Shown here one piece after another: positions 1-5,295 of a stretch of 6,403 nt of DNA. The number at the start of each line of letters is the position of its first letter. Positions within the stretch are counted from its first letter, which is position 1. The notes beneath the pieces are model-generated. The model made no database searches and was not told the DNA's origin. It saw only the letters and a program-made list of their open reading frames with translations. The translations under genes and the position numbers were made by a program. This DNA comes from Dialister sp. (GTDB taxonomy: Bacteria; Bacillota; Negativicutes; Veillonellales; Dialisteraceae), in assembly GCA_022722495.1 (NCBI GenBank), contig JAIJLI010000129.1, positions 1-6,403 on the forward strand. The letters run 5' to 3'.

Positions 1-838
1 TTTCGTTGGTGACCTGTGCCTGACGTGCTTTGTTGTACGTAAGGTTGAGGTCGGCGATTCTTTCGGTCGCGTTGTCGGTTGCAGCGGACATAGCTGCCAT
101 TCGGCTGCCAAGTTCGGAGGCAGCGGACTGGAGCATGGCGTTGTAAACCTGCACCTGTACATATTCAGGAAGCAGCTTGGAAAGGACTGTGCCTGCATCC
201 GGCAGGAAGATGTATTCATCATCCACGGATGGTTCTTTGTCTGCTTCGCCTGCTTCTGCCTTCGGCGATTCGACAGGAAGTAATTTCTGTACCTTCACCT
301 GCTGGCGGAGAGCAGTGATGAATTTTGTGTAAATAATGTAGACTTCGTCGACTTCTTCCTTAATGAAGTAGTCCACCATTTCTTTTGCAAGAGCGATGGA
401 GTCCTGTGCCGACGGTTTGTCAGAAAAGCCGAAATGATAGGAATCCAGATCATAGCCGCGGAATTTCAAGTAGTTTCTTCCCTGCTTGCCGCACACGTAG
501 AGTGCATACTCTGACCGATCCTTACCGGAGATTTCACTTAAGGTCTGCTTCATAACATTGGAGTTATAAGCACCGGCGAGGCCTTTATCTGCACTGATGA
601 CAAGATAGCCGACCTTCTTCACTTCGCCTGTTCTAAAGAGCGGGCTGGTGAAACCGGGTGTTACCGAAGAAGCACGGCGCAGAAGCTCTCCGATTTTTTC
701 AGCATAGGGACGGGAGCCGTTTGCTTTTTCTTCTGCTTTACGCAGACGGGCTGCGGCGACCATCTTCATTGCTTTTGTGATCTGCTGGATGTTGGTGACA
801 GATTTAATGCGCCCTTTTATATCACGCGTACTTTCCAA
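1..838 (-). CDS. atpG: ATP synthase F1 subunit gamma (AtpG), 3' end cut by window edge
   Basis: Central rotor shaft of F1: it couples c-ring rotation to the catalytic sites on the inner face of the membrane. I translated the minus strand from a TTG at 836-838 and obtained 279 uninterrupted codons. The N-terminal helix has the family pattern RDIKGRIKSVTNIQQITKAM (residues 5-24), the Rossmann-like core contains SADKGLAGAYN (82-92), and the C-terminal helix ends in ARQAQVTNE at the edge. That is the beginning of the gamma signature (ITxEIxEIVGGA), so only about 10-20 residues should be missing. Residues about 188-209 are an acidic, Pro/Ala/Glu-rich insertion before the C-terminal helix; length variation in this region is common among Firmicutes. 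The TTG start is chosen because GAGGGG lies 8 nt upstream and the protein then begins exactly where gamma homologues do. It lies 5 nt after atpA, in the standard operon order. Confidence 0.95.
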   Translation of the reverse strand, partial: MESTRDIKGRIKSVTNIQQITKAMKMVAAARLRKAEEKANGSRPYAEKIGELLRRASSVTPGFTSPLFRTGEVKKVGYLVISADKGLAGAYNSNVMKQTLSEISGKDRSEYALYVCGKQGRNYLKFRGYDLDSYHFGFSDKPSAQDSIALAKEMVDYFIKEEVDEVYIIYTKFITALRQQVKVQKLLPVESPKAEAGEADKEPSVDDEYIFLPDAGTVLSKLLPEYVQVQVYNAMLQSAASELGSRMAAMSAATDNATERIADLNLTYNKARQAQVTNE

Positions 839-843
839 TCAGA

Positions 844-852
844 TCACCCCTC
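844..852 (-). promoter_or_regulatory. Shine-Dalgarno site that sets the TTG start of atpG
   Basis: The minus strand reads GAGGGGTGA here. The purine core at 847-852 lies 8 nt before the TTG at 836-838, and the final TGA of the motif is the atpA stop codon. Termination of alpha and initiation of gamma therefore share the same bases, which favours translational coupling. No in-frame ATG near this point gives a better gamma N-terminus. Confidence 0.75.
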
Positions 853-2376
853 TACCGTTTCAGACTTTTTTGCGTTGTAGCGTTCTTTGAATTCAACAAT
901 AGCAGCTTTGAGTCTTTCTTCGTTTTCATCAGTCAGTTTCTTATTCTTGATGATGTCTTCGCCGATTTCCGGATGGCTGCTGTGGAGGAATGCGAGAATC
1001 TGATGTTCGAAATCAACGACTTCATTGACTTCTACATCATCCAGGTATCCGTTGACGGCTACGTAGATCGCCTGTACCTGATCTTCGACCGGGTATGGGG
1101 AGTACTGTGGCTGTTTCAGGATCTCTGTGGTTCTCTGGCCGCGGTCGATCTGTGCCTTGGTAGCAGCGTCGAGGTCGGAGCCGAACTGAGCAAATGCTGC
1201 GAGTTCGCGATACTGAGCGAGATCCAGACGCAGGGTACCTGCGACCTGTTTCATCGCTTTGATCTGTGCGGAGCCGCCTACACGGGATACGGAGAGGCCG
1301 ACATTGATAGCCGGACGGATACCGGAGTAGAAAAGTGCGGTTTCGAGGTAGATCTGACCGTCGGTGATGGAAATAACGTTGGTCGGGATGTATGCGCCTA
1401 CGTCGCCTGCCAGAGTTTCAATGATCGGAAGAGCGGTGATAGAGCCGCCGCCGAGTTCTTTGGAAAGACGGGCAGCACGTTCCAGCAGTCTGGAGTGCAG
1501 GTAGAATACGTCGCCTGGGTAAGCTTCACGTCCTGGTGGACGACGGAGCAGCAGGGACATCGCACGGTATGCGACAGCGTGCTTGGAGAGGTCATCATAA
1601 ATGATGAGGACGTCTTTGCCCTGATGCATGAAGTATTCCGCGATGGAGACACCGGAGTATGGTGCCAGGTACTGCATCGGGGAGCCTTCGGATGCGCCTG
1701 CGTGGACGATGATGGAGTAGTCCATAGCGCCAGCCTGCTTCAGTCTTTCGTATACACGAACGACGTTGGAGTTTTTCTGGCCGATGGATACGTAAATACA
1801 AATAACGTTCTGACCCTTCTGGTTCAGAATGGTATCGATACCGATAGCGGTTTTACCGGTACCACGGTCACCGATGATAAGTTCACGCTGACCACGGCCG
1901 ATCGGAACCATGGAGTCAATACTTTTGAGACCAGTCTGCAGCGGTACATTGACTGGCTGTCTGTCAGCAATGCCCGGTGCTTTAATTTCAATGTCGCGGA
2001 ATTCGGCGGTCTTGATTTCGCCTTTGCCATCGATCGGCTGGCCCAGTGCATTGACAACGCGGCCGATAACAGCGTCCCCTACCGGGACCTGCATCAGACG
2101 GCCTGTTCTCTTGACTGTGTCGCCTTCCTTAATGGTTTCGGCGCGACCCAGAAGAACGGCACCTACGTTGCTTTCTTCCAGGTTAAGAGCCATGCCATAT
2201 ACGCCGTTAGGCAGTTCAAGCAGTTCGCCGGCCATGCAGTTTTCGAGCCCATAGATATGAGCGATACCGTCGCCGACTTCAAGAACCGTACCAACTTCAT
2301 CGACATTGAGGTCTACTTTGTAGTTTTCAATCTGTTTTTTAATGACAGATGTAATTTCATCTGAACTGATTTTCAT
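844..2376 (-). CDS. atpA: ATP synthase F1 subunit alpha (AtpA)
   Basis: Non-catalytic nucleotide-binding subunit of the alpha3beta3 hexamer. At 510 aa it is full length for the family. The N-terminal beta-barrel domain (about 25-95) has the typical [17 protein letters not shown] pattern. The P-loop is GDRGTGKT (169-176, K175), the Walker B strand is VLIIYDD (256-262), followed by the [20 protein letters not shown] region (279-298). The family signature [10 protein letters not shown] (355-364) is followed by R365, the arginine that reaches the beta catalytic site. The helical C-terminal domain spans about 380-510. The start ([20 protein letters not shown]) matches family N-termini and is preceded by GAGGTGA at 2387-2393, which overlaps the atpH stop. 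One oddity: the P-loop has Gly172 where E. coli and most alphas have Gln (GDRQTGKT). Alpha rather than beta is supported by the signature and by position between atpH and atpG. Confidence 0.98.
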   Translation of the reverse strand: MKISSDEITSVIKKQIENYKVDLNVDEVGTVLEVGDGIAHIYGLENCMAGELLELPNGVYGMALNLEESNVGAVLLGRAETIKEGDTVKRTGRLMQVPVGDAVIGRVVNALGQPIDGKGEIKTAEFRDIEIKAPGIADRQPVNVPLQTGLKSIDSMVPIGRGQRELIIGDRGTGKTAIGIDTILNQKGQNVICIYVSIGQKNSNVVRVYERLKQAGAMDYSIIVHAGASEGSPMQYLAPYSGVSIAEYFMHQGKDVLIIYDDLSKHAVAYRAMSLLLRRPPGREAYPGDVFYLHSRLLERAARLSKELGGGSITALPIIETLAGDVGAYIPTNVISITDGQIYLETALFYSGIRPAINVGLSVSRVGGSAQIKAMKQVAGTLRLDLAQYRELAAFAQFGSDLDAATKAQIDRGQRTTEILKQPQYSPYPVEDQVQAIYVAVNGYLDDVEVNEVVDFEHQILAFLHSSHPEIGEDIIKNKKLTDENEERLKAAIVEFKERYNAKKSETVEG

Positions 2377-2391
2377 TTCCTAGAAGTCACC

Positions 2392-2937
2392 TCAATCTCT
2401 TTGCATCATAATAGCTTTCAGTGTCTGCAGCTGTCTGGCTACGGACCCATCGATCAGGCGGTCGCCCACTTGAACGGTGAAACCGCCAATCAGCGCCGTG
2501 TCCACTTTCTGCTTCATGAGAATCTTCTTCCCTGTAATTTCGGAGAGTTTCGCTTTCAATGCTTCCACCTGGGACTTGGTCATCGGGAGTGCGGAGGTCA
2601 CCACAGCTTCTTCGATGCCCATGCCATGATGCGCAAGAGTCGTATATACGTCTACCATAGCGGGGAAGTCGGTAATGCGGTCTCTGTCGATTACGACATA
2701 GCAGAACTGCAGAACGACAGGCTGAACCTTATCTGCAAATAATTTCTTAATCGTATCTTTCTTGACATCCTTTGCAAGCAGAGGATGGAAAAGAAGCTCC
2801 TTCAGATCTGCATGTTCCTTGATGGCGTCTGCGATCAGGTGAAGTTCTTCTTCTGTTTTTTCCAAGCTGTTCTGTTCAGCAGCGATTTCATAGATGGCGC
2901 GACCGTATTTCTTTGCAAGGATTACGTTCTTATCCAT
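2392..2937 (-). CDS. atpH: ATP synthase F1 subunit delta / OSCP (AtpH)
   Basis: Peripheral-stalk cap that links the top of the alpha3beta3 head to the b subunits so the stator resists rotor torque. The 181-aa length is normal. The N-terminal six-helix domain (about 1-105) starts with the typical LAKKYGRAIYEIA pattern (8-19). The C-terminal portion carries the most conserved family segment, LIGGFTVQVGDRLIDGSVAR (149-168), followed by a QLQTLK helix. It is cytoplasmic, with no membrane segment. The ATG lies 2 nt after the atpF stop (TAA TC ATG), and only a weak AGGT-type ribosome site is visible inside the end of atpF, so initiation probably depends on ribosomes finishing atpF. Its TGA stop overlaps the ribosome binding site of atpA. 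Confidence 0.96.
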   Translation of the reverse strand: MDKNVILAKKYGRAIYEIAAEQNSLEKTEEELHLIADAIKEHADLKELLFHPLLAKDVKKDTIKKLFADKVQPVVLQFCYVVIDRDRITDFPAMVDVYTTLAHHGMGIEEAVVTSALPMTKSQVEALKAKLSEITGKKILMKQKVDTALIGGFTVQVGDRLIDGSVARQLQTLKAIMMQRD

Positions 2938-2939
2938 GA

Positions 2940-3434
2940 TTATTTACCTGCTTTTTTAGCATCCAGCTTTGCGATGCTTTCTGCGATGAGCCGGTCGTTG
3001 GCGTCCGGCGTCATGTTCTTGCTGATGATCTTTGCTGCAATATCGCAGGAAAGGACTGCCACCTGAGCCTTCAAATCTTCCAGAGCATCCTTGCGTTCTC
3101 TTTCGATCTGCTGGCTGGCCTGTTCCTTTGCTTTGGCGATAGATGCATGGGCTTCATCAATCTGTGCCTGCGCCTGCACCTTGGCTTCCTTGACTGCTTT
3201 GTCCACAATTTCCTGGGCTTTTGCCTGTGCGTCTTTCAGCTGGGCTTCGTAGCTGACTTTCAGTTCTTCAGCAGCAGCTTTGGACTGGGCAGCACTGTCC
3301 AGGTCGTTTTTAATACGAGCTTTGCGGTCGTCGAGTACTTTAAGTACCGGCTTGTAGCAGAAATGGCCAAGAATAGCACAGAGAATGATAAAGTTGACAA
3401 TCTGCATCAACAAGGTACCATTCAGGTCTACCAA
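2940..3434 (-). CDS. atpF: ATP synthase F0 subunit b (AtpF)
   Basis: Stator stalk subunit, 164 aa, normal for the family. One N-terminal membrane helix (about residues 8-27, LMQIVNFIILCAILGHFCYK) is followed by the conserved YKPVLKVLDDRKARI segment (27-41). A long Ala/Lys/Glu/Gln-rich coiled coil follows (about 40-130) that would dimerise, and the C-terminus binds delta. Only one b-type gene is present, so a b2 homodimer is expected rather than b/b'. The TTG at 3432-3434 is preferred because AAGGAGGG lies 6 nt upstream and the N-terminus MVDLNGTLLMQIVNF matches the family. The next in-frame ATG (codon 10) would trim the membrane helix and has no ribosome site. It follows atpE after a 50-bp AT-rich gap containing a hairpin. 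Confidence 0.95.
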   Translation of the reverse strand: MVDLNGTLLMQIVNFIILCAILGHFCYKPVLKVLDDRKARIKNDLDSAAQSKAAAEELKVSYEAQLKDAQAKAQEIVDKAVKEAKVQAQAQIDEAHASIAKAKEQASQQIERERKDALEDLKAQVAVLSCDIAAKIISKNMTPDANDRLIAESIAKLDAKKAGK

Positions 3435-3440
3435 TTCGTT

Positions 3441-3448
3441 CCCTCCTT
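3441..3448 (-). promoter_or_regulatory. Shine-Dalgarno site that sets the TTG start of atpF
   Basis: The minus strand reads AAGGAGGG, ending 6 nt before the TTG at 3432-3434. It is among the strongest ribosome sites in the window and may compensate for the weak start codon. Confidence 0.8.
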
Positions 3449-3455
3449 AGCCTAA

Positions 3456-3483
3456 TATTCCGTAATTATTTTAATTAGGAATA
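3456..3483 (-). promoter_or_regulatory. AT-rich RNA hairpin between atpE and atpF
   Basis: The minus strand contains TATTCC-TAATTA, a 3-nt AAA loop, then TAATTA-C-GGAATA. This gives 12 base pairs with a single bulged C at 3462; the arms are 3472-3483 and 3456-3468. It begins one nucleotide after the atpE stop codon. The sequence after it on the minus strand (TTAGGCTAAGG) has no U tract, so it does not look like an intrinsic terminator. A role in protecting the atpE mRNA 3' end or marking a processing point is an inference. Confidence 0.6.
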
Positions 3484-3484
3484 A

Positions 3485-3736
3485 TTATTTCAGGAATGGG
3501 TTAGCGAATACGAGTACGAGAGCGATAACGATAGCGATGATCGGAATAGATTCGATAAGACCGATAGCTACGAGCATGTTGGTGAAGAGTTTGCCTGCCA
3601 TTTCCGGCTGACGGGTCATACCTTCGAGAGCTTTAGCTGCGGCTTTGGAGTCGGAGAATGCTGCTGCAAGAGCTGCGCAGGCTGCAATGATTGCTGCTGC
3701 AATCAGGGAATACTGTGCTACGATTGTCTGATCCAT
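3485..3736 (-). CDS. atpE: ATP synthase F0 subunit c (AtpE), atypical rotor-ring protein
   Basis: Ion-carrying proteolipid of the rotor ring; 83 aa, two membrane helices (about 8-37 and 51-79) joined by the conserved polar loop RQPE (42-45). The essential carboxylate is E62, aligned to E. coli D61 and Ilyobacter E65 by counting from RQP, followed by S63. Two oddities are visible. Residues 1-38 contain no glycine: E. coli Gly23, 27, 29 and 33 correspond to A24, S28, S30 and A34. Also, D29 occupies the place of Ilyobacter Gln32 (Glu32 in Fusobacterium), giving a two-carboxylate site, with K31 nearby. The Na+ ligands Thr67 and Tyr70 of Ilyobacter are I64 and I67 here, so H+ versus Na+ use cannot be decided from sequence. 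ATG start with AGGAGG at 3747-3752, 10 nt upstream. The gene is flanked by unusually large, structured gaps compared with the rest of the operon. Confidence 0.96.
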   Translation of the reverse strand: MDQTIVAQYSLIAAAIIAACAALAAAFSDSKAAAKALEGMTRQPEMAGKLFTNMLVAIGLIESIPIIAIVIALVLVFANPFLK

Positions 3737-3875
3737 AATGATAATTCCTCCTAGAGAATTGCAATAAATTTTAGCACTGCCCCGTGATCAGGGAAGGCAG
3801 GCTATTGTATTTACCGTTTTTACGGGCGGCGCCGTTCCGTTTATTATGCGGCGTAGCCGCTTCACCGGCTGCGAC
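3737..3875 (-). promoter_or_regulatory. 139-bp structured leader between atpB and atpE
   Basis: No plausible gene is present. This is the longest gap in the atp operon. On the minus strand it contains GCGGC-TAC-GCCGC (3848-3860), which overlaps and competes with an AGCCG/CGGCT pairing (arms 3855-3859 and 3866-3870). It also holds CCGT-AAAA-ACGG (3814-3825) and an imperfect hairpin CTGCC...GGCAG (3777-3800). The last 40 nt before the ATG are AU-rich and carry AGGAGG. No stem is followed by a clear U tract. By analogy with the atpE initiation region of E. coli it may raise c-subunit translation; that is inference. Confidence 0.5.
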
Positions 3876-4541
3876 TCAGTCAACGCTTTCTTTCAGGTAT
3901 ACGGAAGTCAGGGTGGTGAAAATGTATGCCTGAACCAGACCGATAAACAAAGATACGGCGATCCAGATCATAGGTACAAGCGCTGGGCAGAGGAAGTACA
4001 AAACTTCCAGCAGAATTTCACCCGCGAGAATGTTGCCGAATAGACGCATAGCCAGCGTAATCGGCTTCGCAAGTTCTTCGATCAGATTCATGACGGCGAA
4101 AATCGGGAATGGTTTAAAAAAATGCCCAAGCCAGTGCCCCACGCCTTTACACTTAATGAAATAGAAGTGTGTAATCAAAGAACATGCGATGGATAGGCCC
4201 AATGTAGTATTCACATCATTGGTCGGAGATGCGGTCAAATGATCCGTTGGTAAAAGACCGATCTGATTCGCAGTGAAGATGAAGAGGAACAATGTCAGAA
4301 GAACGGTCGCCACCTTGCGATAATTGGAACCGACATTGCTTTCAAACTGAGAGCAAAGACCTTCGATGACCATTTCGATCACATTCTGCCAGCCTCCCGG
4401 GATCAGGGATCTGCCTCTGGTTGCTGCAAATACGGCGATGAAGACGATGATGGCAGTAAGCCATGTGGTATAAAGCGTATCCATATTCACAGACATGCCA
4501 AAGAGCTGCTCTACAACATGTGTACCCGTATGAAGATGCAT
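3876..4541 (-). CDS. atpB: ATP synthase F0 subunit a (AtpB)
   Basis: Membrane stator protein forming the two ion half-channels against the c ring. It is 221 aa, at the short end of the family (E. coli has 271). Membrane segments lie at about 24-41, 76-97, 113-130, 142-163 and a C-terminal pair (about 165-185 and 188-214). The conserved ANQIGLLP (91-98) and SPTNDVNTTLGLS (105-117) motifs are present. The essential arginine is R166 in LAMRLFGNILAGE (163-175), equivalent to E. coli Arg210; E175 aligns with Glu219 and Q204 in QAYIFTTL with Gln252. E. coli His245 corresponds to S197. The ATG is preceded by GGGGGTGA (4546-4553), and the N-terminus MHLHTGTHVVEQLFG is acceptable. It follows atpI by 38 bp. 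Confidence 0.96.
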   Translation of the reverse strand: MHLHTGTHVVEQLFGMSVNMDTLYTTWLTAIIVFIAVFAATRGRSLIPGGWQNVIEMVIEGLCSQFESNVGSNYRKVATVLLTLFLFIFTANQIGLLPTDHLTASPTNDVNTTLGLSIACSLITHFYFIKCKGVGHWLGHFFKPFPIFAVMNLIEELAKPITLAMRLFGNILAGEILLEVLYFLCPALVPMIWIAVSLFIGLVQAYIFTTLTSVYLKESVD

Positions 4542-4579
4542 AATCTCACCCCCTTTCTCTTACAAGGATATCAAGAAAA

Positions 4580-4960
4580 CTACTCCTTAATTAAACCGAC
4601 CAGCCGCTCCCCAAGAGTTGCAGCAGGCAGTGTAAGTAAGCCACCTAAGTAGGCCAATATATTGAGCGGCGTGAAGATCACCGCTACGCAGCTTGCGATC
4701 TCCAAAATAAAGCGGAGCATCGTGAATACCACAAGGCGGTGTCCGATGAAGTCCACTTCTCGCTTGTCTCTCTGCCACTGGTTAAACTTAACCAGCATGA
4801 GGCTGAAAAAAAAGATATGAAACAGGCAGCCTAACCCCCAGGCAAATGCATATGCCCAGCCCTGCCAGGCAAGCAGTATGCCTGCTCCGATGACAGCGAT
4901 GACCAGAATGTACTGATTCATGCGCTTGGCATAGTGAGGAAAAGTCAAGTCGAAGTTCAT
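4580..4960 (-). CDS. atpI: ATP synthase subunit I-like membrane protein (AtpI family)
   Basis: A 126-aa integral membrane protein with four predicted helices (about 15-32, 35-57, 76-96 and 99-116) and a charged cytoplasmic-type loop QWQRDKREVD (61-70). Position directly before atpB, size and topology fit the ATP synthase subunit I family. In other bacteria this family has been linked to c-ring assembly and, together with AtpZ, to divalent cation movement; which role applies here cannot be read from the sequence. The ATG lies one nucleotide after the atpZ stop (TGA T ATG), with only a weak AGGT ribosome site, so translation is probably coupled to atpZ. Sequence conservation in this family is low, so assignment rests mainly on context. 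Confidence 0.8.
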   Translation of the reverse strand: MNFDLTFPHYAKRMNQYILVIAVIGAGILLAWQGWAYAFAWGLGCLFHIFFFSLMLVKFNQWQRDKREVDFIGHRLVVFTMLRFILEIASCVAVIFTPLNILAYLGGLLTLPAATLGERLVGLIKE

Positions 4961-4961
4961 A

Positions 4962-5228
4962 TCATTTCTTACCTAATATCTGTGTAATTGCAGACCACAA
5001 ACCGCTCACCGCTCCTATGACAGAAAGCAGAATGAGTCCCCATGGATCGGTGCCCAGCCATTCATCGGTCTTGAGCCCTGCCCATACGCCCAAAGCGATC
5101 GAGCTCAGCATGGTCAGACCTGCTCCTGATGCGACGGCAGCACTTCTCAGCGGATGCCAGTCATCGTCCTTCGGCAGTTTCCCCTTCTTATCCATCTGGT
5201 TTCTCGCTATGGTTTCTAAAAAAGGCAT
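4962..5228 (-). CDS. atpZ: AtpZ-like F0F1 ATP synthase accessory membrane protein
   Basis: An 88-aa protein with two membrane helices (about 32-51 and 62-84) and a basic/acidic hydrophilic N-terminus. The segment GLKTDEWLGTDPWGLI (51-66) followed by a Gly/Ala-spaced helix (VIGAVSGLW, 70-78) is the hallmark of the short AtpZ family (putative F0F1 ATPase subunit), normally encoded at the head of Firmicute atp operons beside atpI. Proposed roles are assembly support or Mg2+/Ca2+ movement with AtpI, by family analogy only. It is the first gene after the promoter at 5267-5295. The start is uncertain: ATG 5228 has no recognisable ribosome site. An in-frame ATG at 5195 (codon 12) has only a weak GAGAAA upstream and would give 77 aa with both helices intact. 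Confidence 0.82.
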   Translation of the reverse strand: MPFLETIARNQMDKKGKLPKDDDWHPLRSAAVASGAGLTMLSSIALGVWAGLKTDEWLGTDPWGLILLSVIGAVSGLWSAITQILGKK

Positions 5229-5253
5229 GTCAAAAGTAAAACATGCAAACGCA

Positions 5254-5269
5254 AATGTACATGTACATT
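5254..5269. promoter_or_regulatory. Perfect 16-bp palindrome, candidate operator at the atp promoter
   Basis: AATGTACATGTACATT reads identically on both strands. It overlaps the last bases of the -10 box, and its centre (between 5261 and 5262) coincides with the expected transcription start, 6-7 nt downstream of TATAAT. That is a classical location for a dimeric repressor site. The TGTAC...GTACA pattern is loosely compatible with the general GT(N)xAC form of GntR-family operators, but no regulator can be named. Confidence 0.5.
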
Positions 5270-5295
5270 ATAGCATAGGATTTTTTACTTGGCTA
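5267..5295 (-). promoter_or_regulatory. Predicted sigma-A type promoter of the atp operon
   Basis: On the minus strand a perfect -10 TATAAT (5267-5272) is preceded by TGC, giving an extended -10 (TGnTATAAT). At a 17-bp spacing lies TAGCCA (5290-5295), a 4-of-6 match to the -35 consensus. The -35 lies inside the last codons of wecB. The transcription start would fall near 5260, leaving a leader of about 32 nt to ATG 5228. No terminator separates wecB from this promoter, so read-through from wecB is also possible. Confidence 0.72.

Noticed and set aside
973..2364. 463-codon open frame on the plus strand, antisense to atpA
   Set aside because: It lies wholly within atpA. The translation is Cys/Asp/Val-rich with no family resemblance, and I saw no clear ribosome site before it. 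Long stop-free antisense frames are a known by-product of codon bias in highly expressed genes.
3393..3421. TTGACA on the plus strand inside atpF as a -35 element of an antisense promoter
   Set aside because: At a 17-bp spacing the -10 position reads ACCATT, a poor match, and no plus-strand gene follows.
2401..3455. Several 90-115 codon plus-strand frames opposite atpH and atpF
   Set aside because: They are complementary shadows of well-supported genes, mutually overlapping, with no recognisable domain.
3777..3800. Imperfect hairpin before atpE as an intrinsic terminator after atpB
   Set aside because: The stem is interrupted by a bulge and is followed by TGCTAAAATTTATTGC rather than a U run. 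Termination here would also cut off the rest of the operon.
5229..5284. Terminator between wecB and atpZ
   Set aside because: The A-run after the wecB stop is on the wrong strand sense for a U tract, and the only inverted repeat is the 16-bp palindrome over the promoter start, with no T run behind it.
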